The translations under genes were made by a program, and so were the position numbers. A DNA stretch of 64,000 bases from positions 13,102,315 through 13,166,314 of the forward strand of contig NC_064239.1 in assembly GCF_023101765.2 (NCBI RefSeq), given 5' to 3'. The notes under the pieces were generated by a model. It made no database searches. It was not told the DNA's origin and was given only the letters and a program-made list of their open reading frames with translations. The DNA comes from Spodoptera frugiperda (Eukaryota > Arthropoda > Insecta > Lepidoptera > Noctuidae). This document shows, in pieces, positions 38,733-52,200 of this stretch (position 1 is its first letter; every line of letters starts with the position of its first letter).

Positions 38733-39005
38733 TTTTACCCCCGAAGGGGTAGGCAGAGGTGCACATTACGGCAAGTAATACCGCTATACAATGTACAACC
38801 ACTTTTCACCATTTATGTAATAAGAGCCATGTAATAGGGGGTGTGCCTATTGTCGTATACTGGTCACCTTTCCGACTCCAGACTCCGCTACAACTGAGAA
38901 AATGTTCGAACATCCGGAAAACGCGATGCGGTTTGATAATCGGAAATCGAACCCGAGACCCCTTGTCCGGCAGTCGCAATAGCGACCAATCGACCAATGA
39001 GGCAG
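38733..39005 (-). repeat. tRNA-derived SINE (family D)
   Basis: The minus-strand head reads CTGCCTCATTGGTCGATTGG with GGTCTCGGGTTCGATTTCC as B box. The other end is CTGCCTACCCCTTCGGGGG. Confidence 0.75.
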
Positions 39006-39015
39006 TTAACACGTA

Positions 39016-39352
39016 CAGTAGAAACTCGATTATCCGGCTCCCAGTTATACAGATTCGCGATTATCCGGACTCCCGACTCATTATATTAAAATTACCTACA
39101 AGTCGAATTTATGCAACGTAACGTACATGTATGTATGTAATCTAAGAAGCTGTATCTCATAATAATTATTAATTAACATTGATTTTCATTAATATGTGTT
39201 TGTTGTTTTTAATAAATACCTAAAATCGTATGTGCAACATAATATTTATGTATGCACAAAATTCGCTTGTCTTCGTTAAATCGATTATCCGGATTTTCGA
39301 TTATCCGAATGCCTAACGACAATAATTAGTCCGGTTAATCGAGTTCCTACTG
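39016..39352. mobile_element. pogo/Tigger-like MITE, 337 bp, TSD TA
   Basis: The left end CAGTAGAAACTCGATTATCC and the right end (minus strand CAGTAGGAACTCGATTAACC) are typical pogo-group termini. TA flanks both sides (39014-39015, 39353-39354). Further subterminal copies of CGATTATCCGGA occur inside. Confidence 0.8.
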
Positions 39353-39359
39353 TATTTAA

Positions 39360-40160
39360 TAGTGATAGAAACAGAAATTCAGTTATTCGAAGTTGTCTAA
39401 ACCAATTGTTAAACTGCAACATCGCAATTTAGGTCACCACCTCGTCCTAGGTACTTCAGATCAAATCCAGACCAGGATTCAAATCGAGACCGTGTCCTCA
39501 ATCCATTTAGTAACAAAACTTCGAAACGGGGTCTCCACAAACTTACTTTTACGTTTCAAACACGCAATTTTGAACCTTAGTATGTTGAGAATAAGGTGGT
39601 GGAAGCTGAAGGAGTGGCTTGGCAGATGGATGAGAATGTCAGCTGTCTCCCTAGGATGACAGGATGAGGATATAAAGATGCAGGATGTAGCATTGTGTTG
39701 CAGTTTCTCAGAACCGACTGCCTATTGTAGTTTATACGGCTGTGATCTGGTTTCTAGATAGATCTAGATTCTAGAATGAAACTAACAATGAATATGTATT
39801 TATTTTTGTTTTTTTTATCAAACGGATTTTTATTTTTGTATTAAAAGCCGTTTCATTTTATTTTTGTTCTACTTATATTTTGTAATTGTTCCCTTGTAAT
39901 TTAACGTAGATAAAAGTTACCTAAGTAGATAAAAAAAAATATAGGATGTCAAAAATTGTACAATCGTATAAGTAATGATTAATGATGTTTAAATAAAGTA
40001 AATTAGTCTATTCCATAATAAAACTCACCTACCAAAAGACCGATAGAGATTGCGAATTGGTACGCGAAACTCTGAACATAAATTGTGAGGTACCAATAAT
40101 ACCTAATTAAAGATAGTGAGCCTTATCAGATAGATAATACCAAACTCGTAGATCTAGACA
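39360..40160. other. Intergenic sequence, nothing recognised
   Basis: An 88-codon + frame at 39393-39659 has no recognisable domain and no splice context. No repeat identified. Confidence 0.4.
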
Positions 40161-40168
40161 TATTATTG

Positions 40169-40202
<34 letters not shown>
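40169..40202. repeat. Poly(T) run
   Basis: More than 30 consecutive T, probably the tail of a minus-strand retroelement extending to the right. Confidence 0.8.
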
Positions 40203-40203
<1 letters not shown>

Positions 40204-40977
40204 TTATCGCATGTGACCCCTATGACATAGACATTTCTTTTTTTTAATATTTGATGGGTCTACGTATGGCCCCTATTTCACCTGAAAACGCTTATTTGTG
40301 ATTGAATACTAAGCTGGGTATGGTCTGCCTACTCCTTAGGCAATTAAATGGCATGATGTTGTGCATGTGTATGGATGTGTGTATGTGTATGTGTATGTTT
40401 GTTTATTACAATAAAATAAAACAAAATATACTTCAATAGATATTTTTATATTTTAAATTGTTTTTTTGTACAAAAAAATACTTATCTAAATTAATTAAAA
40501 TTAAATTAAATTAATGACCACATTGTCAAGATACCTAATTATTCCATTAGATTTTTTTCCTAATATTTTTACAATCACAGAGAAACGACAATACTTGACA
40601 AAATATAATTTATGGCAAAACAAAATAAATCTTATTTCGGCATCTGAAAAGATGAGTCGATAATTTTCAGATTTATGAAATGTAAACTTATTTTTGTCCA
40701 AAAATTTGGCAATATTGGGAATTAAAACACTATATGAATTTATGTATATTTATTAAATGATGTCAACTACATAAAAGACCTCAGTTTTTAAAGATTTTCG
40801 AAGAGGGTACCTTTATAGGAGGTACCTCTTACCATCCTCTTACCCTTCCACTAATTAATAAAAAAAGTCTTTCTAGTAAAAAACACGGCAGATTGAAAAT
40901 AATTATGTACCTGTATATTATATGGAACAGAAGGGATTGTGGTATCATCCAGATTTATTTTAAAAATTACTTATTTA

Positions 40978-41170
40978 AAAGTGCGTTGCCGGCCTTTTGT
41001 GGGTTAGGAATTTAAGGGTTGTTGAGGAATCGGGGATTGGGAAGGAGGGCAATTAGACCTACAGTAACCTCACTCACACAACGAAACACAACGCAAGCGT
41101 TGTTTCACGTCGATTCTCTGTGAGGCAGATTCGTGCCGAAGCATGGCTCTCCCACACTTATTCTTATATT
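40978..41170 (-). repeat. Family A interspersed repeat
   Basis: GTGCGTTGCCGGCCTTTTGT to GAAGCATGGCTCTCCCACAC. Confidence 0.7.
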
Positions 41171-41679
41171 TACTGATTTTGTTTACAACAAACATCATTT
41201 TATTTTATTGTACCAAAAACTTATTTAAGAACATTTTGTATAAAAAATAATTATTTATTCTCTGTAATTACTTATATATTACTCGTTAGAAGTTAAAATA
41301 ATTGAAATAAGAATAAAACTATTAACGTTTCTGTTCATATATTGTCATATAAGTAATAATATCTTTATGTATCACAAAATTGATGAGCTTTACTTTTTAA
41401 ATTATATTATTATTGGAATGATATATGGAGAAATAATTATAATTATCGAATATTTTCTACAAACTAAAGAAAAAAACAAACAAAATTTCTTTGGTCTGTA
41501 TCTTTTAATACATACAAATATTATTTATTTATTAAAACTTAAACAAATACAATTATTATCACAAATTATGTCGTCATACTTAAAAACATAAATTCAGAAC
41601 ACAAAATCGCTATACAAGAGTGGCGCTGTCATCGCATTTGGCACCGGCACACAGAGCAACATTTGAATGGTGTTTTTTT

Positions 41680-41835
41680 ATGGTATAAGTCGGTAAACGA
41701 GCAGACGTATCAACTGATGGACGCCTGAAACCTCAGAGGTGTTACAAGTGCGTTGCCGGCCTTTTGGAGGTTAAGAATTTACGGGCTGTTGGTGAATCGG
41801 GGACTGGAAGACTGGGGACTAATGGGGTAATTAAC
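41680..41835 (-). repeat. Family A interspersed repeat, partial
   Basis: TATAAGTCGGTAAACGAGCA and GTGCGTTGCCGGCCTTTTGG. Confidence 0.65.
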
Positions 41836-42265
41836 CTCACATCGCTCTTTAAAAATCCGTATTTTACAGTACTTTTTTATAATTTTTGAAGATTGAGTTG
41901 TGACTTATACCATGATCCAAGAAATGACCAAAACTAACATAAATCAATTTTAGTGCAAACACAGCAATATAATCTGTGATAATAATTATATTTTCTAAAC
42001 ATTAAATCTAAAATGGCAACGTTTAGAATTATCTACACATTCTATCAAACTCTCCTTTTCACAATATCACAGTACATTCTGATACGCATATATAAGCTAA
42101 CATTTCGATTGTTTTATTTTGTCTGTCATTCTTTCAAGAAATATGTTTTAATGTTTCTATTTTCTTAAATGAGTAAAACTAATACCTTTTTCATTTATAC
42201 TGCACCAGAAAATAATTAACAAAATTATGATTTTTACTTTGATATAAATAAATAATCGTTTATGG

Positions 42266-42458
42266 TAAGCGTCCACAGGCCCGCATCGTACGCATCGCAC
42301 GCAACGGATTTTAGATTGTCTTGTATAGACACTCATACAACTGCGTCCACTGATCCGCATCGTACGGAAAGCAATATCGACAACGCCTACATGCGATACG
42401 TACTGATGAAGCCATACGAATGCGTACATTGCGTACGATGTGGGCTTATGTACGCTTA
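42266..42458. mobile_element. Inverted-repeat MITE
   Basis: Left TAAGCGTCCACAGGCCCGCA and right ATGTGGGCTTATGTACGCTTA (shown in two overlapping pieces: ATGTGGGCTTATG, TACGCTTA) pair imperfectly. CGCATCGTACG recurs inside in both directions. Confidence 0.6.
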
Positions 42459-43013
42459 CTTTTATATTGCACCAGAAAATAATTGAAATGCTATGGTTTT
42501 TAATTTGATATTATAAATAAATAATCGTTTAATCTCCTGTCCAATCATTCTTATCGTAATGTGATGTCAATGAAATTAAATTAAAATTTGAAATTCGAAA
42601 TACCAAACATATTTTTAGGCATGGACGGAATTTTAATAGTTATATAATATGTCACGGAATAGTAAAAAATAATGTTAATAATATGTTTTTTTTTATTGTA
42701 ACCTACTTGTGATGATATTAAATTGGTTAGAACTCAATCATACCAATTTACTTTACAAAAAATATCCTTAAATATACTTAAAACTCAATTCGTTTACATC
42801 CAACCATAAATGCTCTTTCAATTGCTCTTAAATAATATTCTATGTACATAATACGAGTCCATACACATTGTCATTAAAAAAATATCATTTCACTAAACTG
42901 TGACGTCATGGTACGTGTCGGATGACGTCACAGCACTTTTCCAACGATACGTTGGATCTCTCGACCTTTAGAAGATCTACATTCCATATTTGAGTTTAAG
43001 CTACTAAAGTATT

Positions 43014-43278
43014 TCATATAGGGTTGAGCTTCAATTCGGCCTCATCTTTCGGCTTTTCGAACATAGATTCCTTTTTTATCTGGTGTGGTTTTCTCGCCCA
43101 ACACGTTGCCATGGTAACGAGGATTGCGAAGACGAGCGCTGCGCAGGCGCAGACGGTGCCGCCCCAATCAAAGATGGCGCGCACTAGCCGCAGCTCGGCT
43201 AGCACGTCGTCTTGCACCTGCACTCGCTGTTCTACCCAGAATATTGGAAACAGCATCCTGGGTACATCTTCATAGAGA
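43014..43278 (-). CDS. CD36-family gene exon 10 (second membrane segment, stop)
   Basis: After TCCACAG; LYEDVPRMLFPIFWVEQRV, membrane segment, Lys-rich tail KPHQIKKES, ends KLNPI then TGA. Confidence 0.95.
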
Positions 43279-46200
43279 CTGTGGACAAAACATACAAACA
43301 TTAAGGTTTACACTTTTATTGAAACTCTTTAAAAGCATTATTCGGTTTTTCGAATATTTTTCAGTACTAGCAGGGAGTTTGGAATTGTGTTGTGACTGTG
43401 ACTTATAACACAAATGGAGAAAAGTGGGTATACATTGTACAACGGCATTACGCACCGCAATGTGTACACCTGCCGACCCCTTCGGAGATAATAGGGGTGA
43501 CGTTGCTGTTTAAATTTATATTCTATAATCTAGAGTTTGTTAGTTCAGAAACTTACCCGATATTCTCACTCGGTTCTAAATATAAGTTGAGCTGGAATCT
43601 CGCAGCTACATCCAACGGGACTCCCAGTTTCTAAAACAAAAACAAAAACATAAAACATTGTTATATAAAACTATTATAGTGTGGGAGAGCCATGCTTCGG
43701 TACGAATGGGCCGGCACGATCAGAGTGATATCACGGCTTTACAGAAACGACGTAAAACAAGGGTTGCGTTGTGTGAGTGAAGTAATCTGAGGCCCAATTC
43801 TCCCCTTGCGAATCTTCCCAATACCCGATTTCCCAACAACCCTCAAAGTCCTAACCCCCAAAAGGCAACGTACTTGTGCCTCTAGTGTTTCGGGTGTCCA
43901 TAAGCAACGGCGATTGCTTACTACCACGTGTTCCGTCTGCTCGTTTACCGGCTTACACCATAAAAAAAATTGTACTGCCAACCACAAACCACTTTCTACT
44001 ATTATAATAAACCTGAAACTATTAAAAATTAGCTTCATACTCACAGGCTCAACAGCAAAGTAAAAGGAATGGGCATCAGGATCTGGCTGCAAGCCTGTCA
44101 CCATCTCCCCCAGCTGTGGATCCCCGTGTAAGAAGTGAGGGAGCGTCATGAAGGCAGGGGATCCAAACCTGCAGGCTGACACGTTCATCACTCCACTCCA
44201 CGCACACTCTCCGTTGCAGAAACACGTGTTGGATGGAGAAACTGATGCTGGAAAAAAGGAATTAAATAAATGAATAAGTTTGCCTTTTGCCTGTGATTAC
44301 CAATACCTCTTCTTTTACGGAGATGTAATGAACATTGATCATTAAATACTGAAAACAGTTACAAAAATGTGGGACTCAGATCGATTTTTACTTTACTTTA
44401 CTTAAAAATCCATCGATTATAAATCGATTCAGAGATTTTGGATTAAGATATTTTTTGTATCTATTTGAATAGGTGTAAAATTTGTTTTTGGTCTGTATAT
44501 TCAAATCCAAAAAAAAAATCCTCCTCATCATCAAAATCATGACCAACTTGCATAACAATTAGTCTGTGACAGTCCTGCTGGACAGACCTCTATCAGAGAG
44601 GAGTATAAAGAAAAATTATCACTCACAGTTATCAAAACTCCTCTGCGTGAGCGCGTACTTGTTGTAGTTCAGGCCGTCCAGCTCGCCGGTGTCCACGTAC
44701 TCCATGTACACCGTCCGGCAGAGGTCCGGCACGAACATCGGCAGCACGGAGTCCTCCGTCAGGTTGCGAGGCATGAACTCGCCCGCACTACCAGCCAGCT
44801 GGAAAATTGAAGTCAAATTGTGAGTTACTTTGAAAAGTTTTCTCTTGCTACTATTGCAGTGTCCTGTTTAAGGAGATTTTAAGGTCAGATCATATTAAAA
44901 GTTGTGAATCTGCCGATTAAACAGCAATTTAAATGGTGATTATTCAATTCAAAACTTGTCCTTATGTTGGGTAATAACAAGAAACAAAGTAGTTGCTAAA
45001 ATTAAGGTTCTTTTGTTTATTTTTAAACGTTGCCCCACATTAGGATTTTTTCTTGTGTCGTGGGTGCGTTTACAAACATGTAATTTCACATAATACACAT
45101 ACTCAGACCCAGAACATCAATATGTAGATCACACAAAGAGTTGTTCCGTGCGGGAATCGAGCCCGTTGCACGGCAGCCACCGCGTCAACCGTGCAGTCAG
45201 CATTTTGAAATGTTTTAAGTACTAAAACTGGCCTAATTATGCGCTAATTCTATCGGAAACATCCTCAAATGATACCAATGTCATTACTTACTTGAGCACA
45301 CTCCCCTTCGTAATACGGGATGTGGTCTTCATAGTTCCACCTCATGATCTGGCCGGGCAGGGTGCCCGCTGTCCTCCCTGTCGTCACCTCCATGTAGCCG
45401 TCGGTGTCTAAGGAGTTGTTCCTCTGGAATTACAGAATAAGTTTTGTTCGTCAGTTAAGGAGCAAGTGAGAGTAAATAGACAATTAAATACAAAAGGTAT
45501 TTTTTGGTTTCTGCATCGCAAAGTAGCTAAGGAATAAAATCATTGGTGCATTACCAATGATTATTGTATAAGTTAAATGATTATTATATCATTTTTTTTC
45601 GACTCTAAGGTGGGAAGTTCTCATGGAGTCCTCTCGCCTGGAGAGGACGAAAGGGACTCAGACTCTTACTGACTAAAACCCACCCCAGTATGTTGGTGCA
45701 TTACAATCTTTACTTCTTGTTTCTTTTTATTTGTATCCTTTTCCAAATTTCTCAATTATTTACGTCAAATTCAAAATCAAATATCAAAATCTCTCACCTC
45801 ATAGAACCATCCAAACTTGTCAACCGGTGGGGCTCCTCCAGTAGTACTCGAAGGCAGACTCTTGGCCAGGTTCAGAAGCTGATCATCATAACCTTCGAAC
45901 AGCAGCTCTCTAGCCAGCTTGGAGACTGCTATCTTCTGGTTGAACATCGCCAGACCCATTGCCAGACCCTTCTGTTGAAGGAAGCCCCAGAATCTGGACC
46001 GGTACACTGCTGACTGGAATTCAAAGAATATTTTTTTATAGATTTTTGTTAATTGGCTGTTAGTTTTGTAGGTCCACGAGATTGGACCATTTTGATATCC
46101 ACAACTCGTTTTTAAAAGTTTTATGGGACTTTTCTCGTTAGATAGGCGTTTAAAAATGTTTAACATCAAATAGGTCATTCGGAGTTATGATGTAGGGATT

Positions 46201-49200
46201 AACCAATCAATACGGATTAACGAAAAGTGACCTCTTTTCGTATATGTAAAAAAAGTTCTCCTGTGAAATGTTTAGTTAGCGCTGCGCTGTTAAAGCTTTC
46301 CTCAACTTTACAAACAACATTTAAATAGCATATATACAGTTTTCTTCTTAATCTTCAAGCCGTTCGCTCTACATGAAGATTATGGCAAATCCATCCCAAA
46401 GAAAACCCACTGATAATCGACTGATAATGCAACAGTGGACGGGTATTAGAAATTTCTGGTAAGATTTTCGATCAGATACTTACAGCAGCGATGCCATTGA
46501 GTGTGGTGATGTTGTCCTGAAGAGTTCCATTGGAGGAGGCCTCGTCGAAGAACCAGCTCCTCTGTGTGCGGTACGCCAACGTGTCGTTGTTGTCATGCCA
46601 CGTCACGTTCACGTGTTTTCTTTTCTCCAGAAACCGGTAGGGACCTGGAAGTAATTGATTTATGGCTTAGAGAAGGTTGAATTATATTTCAGTTGGTAAA
46701 ATATGTATCTTTTTTTTTGATAAAACGTTATTTATTTGTGGTTTAGAGAAGGTTGAATTACATTTCAGTTGGTAAATTACTTTTTTTTTTTGAAAAAACG
46801 TTGCCCTGCACTTGAATTTTATCCTGTGTCGTAGGTGCGTTTACAGACATATAAGTTCACATACACATGACATCCAGACCCAAAACAACAATTTGTGGAC
46901 CACACAAAGAGTTCCGTGCGGGAATCGAACCCGCCACACGTTGCACGGCAGCCGGTTGCCCAGTCACTGCACCAACCGTGCAGTCGTCAATGAATTGACA
47001 ATCAATGTTAATTTAACTTATTTCAAATTCAATAAACCTCTTCACTATTGTAATCTTCAAACAAAACACTACCTCCCATTAAAGCCGTGGCAGATAATTT
47101 TAGAACACCTTATATTTTAAAATACCTAAACTGACAATGTCTAAAATTAGTTTGGACATCTATCTATCTAATTAGGTCCATCATCTATAAATATCCTGTT
47201 GGTATAGTTTTTGTCAATTTTATTTAAAATAAAAAACGACTAGATTAAACTTTTTGTTAATCAACTACCTACTAGTTGATTAACAAAAAGTTTGACGGTC
47301 ATAATTTAAATAATTTTATATATTTAATATCGAAAATCAAAGATAGGAATCTTAATTTGCGAGGCTTTTTTTACAACACAATAAATATTAATTTAAGTTT
47401 TAAACTTATCGCCTACCGGTTCAAATTATAATACCTAAGTGGTAGGTAGGTACATTTTAACGAAAATTATGAAATTATTTATTTTATATTATGCGAGACG
47501 CATAAATAAATAAATTCATATAAATTGTATTATTATAGCTATAACCAATTGATATATTATGCAAGTCATATTGGAGAATAAATAAAAATATATAAAATTG
47601 TATACAAATATCTAATGGCTAGGCACGACAGCATATATAACATATAATAAACATTTAGAAACACAATAAAATATTTTATAAAAACAATTATAGATATATA
47701 TGTCAGGTTTATTCCCAATTCGATTCTGGTTTCTTGCAAATTAAATTCAGAAGGCCACACAAATGTTTACAATTATAATAAATAAAGGAATTAGCCCCAT
47801 ATTAGATAAAAATTACGTTTAATTCTGTATATTATGTATATCTGATATTTTTAATTATTTATTTATTTATCATACTTGTTTAATACATTTTTAAATATTT
47901 AATTAAAAAAAATATTGCAAAATATAAAAAGCAGTAGCCCACCAGTAACGGGAGAAATTCAAGATACCGGCAGTTAGAGCTTAAAAGAGACAAATTTCTT
48001 ACTAAAATTTTACTGCTTTCTGCATTAGGTTCTTGATCCAACCATCTCACGTTAGCCTACTCAGGTGTTGGTCGAGGCTTTTGGCTATGAGACCATTGGC
48101 AGATACGACTATCGGCACAATGATTGCTGCATCTACATCCCACATGTCGACAACCAAGATATTTGCTGGCTTTATCTTTTTCAGTTTTCACGAGATTCTC
48201 GTCATGTGGGATAGTACTGCTTAACTGGAGTATATCCAGTTGGATCCGTCATAATGGCGCTTGCAACAGTGCCGAAATATCGGAAACTCATAGAAATTAA
48301 TAAACATGGTAAATATCCCGTCTCAAGTTCTAATGAAAATTCAGTAACTTACCTAATTGCACCAGATTCGGTTTCTCCTCAGGAAAGTTCTCAGAGTTGG
48401 TCCAGTTGAAGAAGTAGATATCGAAGTACAGCGGCACTGACGGCTCCAACCACGTGCGGAACGACCTGGAGTTTGGAGTCAGCATCAGTTGCTGGAACAA
48501 GCAGAGGAGGAAGATTAGAAATGCTTTAAAATTTTAGACACTTTGTTTTAGCTTTGATAAGTGTGCGTTTGGCCACCAACCTGCTTACTGTCAGGACGTC
48601 GAAACGAAGATATGGCCGAAAATGGAGCACACAATGCACTTTAATGCTTCGTAGGTCTAAAAGGCTAATACTTAGTTAGTTAAGCTCATGAAAGCGCCTT
48701 CATACTTGCGTTTGACCAGATGCGTACGCGCTGCGACAACACGACGCCTGCGTCGCGTAGTTGCGGCGTCTGCGCTGCGCATACAATTTTCGAACGCCTA
48801 CGCTGGACGAATACTAGTGTGCAGGCGCACGTAGTTTTAAATTCTAATGTCAATTAAATTTATGATTTGGAATGATTTTTGTCTTAATTACATAAATAAG
48901 ATTACTTTCGTGAGTCTAGGTTCCTACTTGTATGGAGTACGTTATTTTCCTTTAACCCGGTGAGAGAAAACTACAAAATAAATAGTTATTATTAGGGCTC
49001 AATAGTATTAGACTGTTTAGTTACCAATTAACGTAACTTGGTAAACAGTCAAACCTTGTAGATATTGACTTGAAATCAACTAAAAGTCATTAAAAACTAA
49101 CAAATTATGGTAATAGTTAAATAGACTATAAAAATCTTTTAGAACCTTATTATATACTGCTTATGTATAAATCTCCGAATAATTTACAACCAAACTTATA

Positions 49201-52200
49201 AATAATACATTGATACACCAGATTTATGGTATAGGCAATTCGCCCAGGACATCACATTTTTAATATAATATCCTGTTAATTAGTAGTCAAGACTACCATG
49301 GAATTAATTAGTATTTATTAACATATTTTTTATAATAGACACTAAAATTTACATAGATTTACCTAAAAGAACTATAATTATACAAAAGAATGCACAGCTT
49401 GCAGGTAACTCGTTTGGTAAGCAGGCTAGAAGTTAATTGTGGGAGAGCCATGCTTCGGCACGATTGGGCCGGCTCGACCGGAGTGATGCCATGGCCTAAC
49501 AGAAAACTCGACGTGAAAGAACGCTAGCGTTGTGGGAGTGAGGTTACCGAAGACCCAATTATTCTTAATCTTCCCGAGACCCGATTCCCCATCAACCCTC
49601 AAATTCCTAACCCCCAAAAGGCCGGCAATGCACTTGTAACACCTCTGGTGTACATGGGCGGCGGCGATTGCTAACAATCAGGAAATCCGTATGATCGTGT
49701 ACCGTGGTTTCTTTTTAAATTTTATGCTTATACCATAAAATTTTAAAAGAAACCACGGTTTTCCAGAGAGTACTACTGGTCGCTATAAATGTTAAGTCCC
49801 GTACATACAACCGAAATTAATATAAGCTATCATATAATCGATTAATAATCTACCCAACAAACAATTCTAAAATCGATCTTAATCCAAAAGCTTTGGGCTT
49901 ATTGTCATTAGTTTATAGACCTGCAGGAAGAGAAGTAGTGACTAATGCGTATATACCCTGCCATTAATAACACGATTATTTAATGCTAATTCATTATTAC
50001 CACCTACAAGTTCCGTGTTTCATACACCTGCATGTAATGTGGCATAGTTTCTTATCTATCACCTCTTTAGATAAAGATTTTTTCAATGAAGTCAATTTAT
50101 AAATATGTATCGATGAATTCATCGATTAATGAAGTCATTACACTGTGTAGGTATTATTAAATAAAATCTAGCCAAACTAGGCTTTTTAAGAGGGGAAAAT
50201 CATCCAAGGATTATCTCGCTTTGGGCGGAGCGAGAGGGAGTGTCAGACTCTTTCTGACTAAAAACCACCTCGTTCCTACTCTTGCTTTTTGAGCTGGAGC
50301 CCCGGTAAACCCGCTAGGTAGTAGTGTGGCTCCGGATCAGATCATCAGTCCTACTGGACCCCATCTGTGGTGGTCTGATGGCTCTCTTTAAACTTTTTAA
50401 CCATGGACACCCGTAACAAATGCCACAATTATTAATCACTAGACTTTAATAAATAAATAAAACTCGACACAGATTTTCATGAAATGAAAAATTGTAAAGA
50501 ATCAAAACGAACAAACGATCGAATCGATTTCTTAAATAACTAGTTATTTAAATATAAATATGTATCCGTAACAATAAATTTAAGGTAATAATACCGACCT
50601 ACCTACAATAAAAAAACTGTTAAAATAAACATGTAAATATATGAATACTGAATACTGAACATTAATCCCAAATATATCTTATGTTTATTCATCGGTTCTA
50701 CATTTCCATTTCATTTTATCAATCAAATAAATTATGAGAAAAAAAATCCGCGCCAAGTCCTAATTGAACTTCTTATCTGGGTAGGTATGCTAAACTCTAA
50801 AATGTAGCTAGTATTGTTTTACAATACATCACATTAAAATAAATAAGGTATATGGTAACGTTTTTTTATATTATATTTAAATATATAAGCTTTAATGAGG
50901 TAAACTTGTTGACGGATCACCTGATGGTAAGCAATCGCCGCCGCCCATGGACACTTCAAACACCCGAGGCGTTATAAGTGCGTTTTCGGCCTTTTGGAGG
51001 TAAGGAATTAAAGGGTTGTTAGGGGAATCGGGGATTGGGAAGAAACCTCACTCACACAACGCAAGCGTTGTTTCACGTCGGTTTTCTGTGAGGCCATAGT
51101 ATCACTCCGGTCGAGCTAGCCCCATACGTGCATCTCCTATATTAACACTTAAGTTAATTAATCAGTCGTTAGTCAATGAGAGTCTGATAGTCTCTCTCAC
51201 CTCGCCCAAAGCCGGGAGAAGACATTGAATGATTTTCCCCCTTAAAAAAATATTGCACAATTGTGGACATATTTATTTAAAATATGTCCTTACCTAATAA
51301 AAGTTAAACAGTCTAGACAAGACTATTTCCATATAACTTAGAAGTTAATTAGAATATTTATCTTGATATTTATAGCTGTTTATCTCTAATAGATAAACAA
51401 CTTCAATCATAAATAACGTTTTACATTTAAATATTTAAAAATAAATAATGAAGTAGCTAGACTTTTTTTCTACCAATCAACCGTTTTGTTGCTGTCCGTT
51501 GTAAAGGAGACAGGAGACAGGTCTAGTCTTTGATAAAGGACGAGTATTGTTGATATCATTACGTTTTATAACTACAGTAAAACTATAAACGATTTGTGCT
51601 CGTAATATATGTACCTAGTTACCTGCTTTTTTTATACCTCGACAAAAGATAGGACAAAAAGCACACGGCCCTATCTGATGGTAAGTTCCGGAACTGCGGA
51701 CTACCCGGTAAACCCGGTAGTTACCACAGCTCAGGCACGGAAAAGCAGGAGTTGGAACGGGGTGGTTTTTAGTCAGTAAGAGTCTGACACTCCCTCTCGC
51801 CTCGCCCTAAGCGTGAGAAGCCATTGGATGAAATTTCCCTCGCGAAAAGGTAGATACGCTTGCAACACTTAGGACATTACACGCGCCTTGCTTATCCTTA
51901 AAAAACCTATTTACTCCCATGCTAAAATACAGACCCTTATAACAAAAAATTGCAGCAAAGCTAACCAAAAATTACTCTTACAGTAGGATACACAAATCGT
52001 CACTAATTTATTTTACATCGACAATACATAACATATTCGCATTATGTTAAAACTTCTTTTTTTACTTTATTTATTATTTACACAAAAGAATAATACAATA
52101 AAAATAACAAATAGCAACCAAAAAACCACTAGGGTTTATACCCGTGCTATGGAATCTGTCTTAAATGTTGTAATACGGAAAAAAAAGAACTAACATACAA

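Noticed and set aside
43806..44063. Plus-strand frame overlapping CD36 exon 8
   Set aside because: It is a shadow of a family A repeat and of the exon on the other strand.
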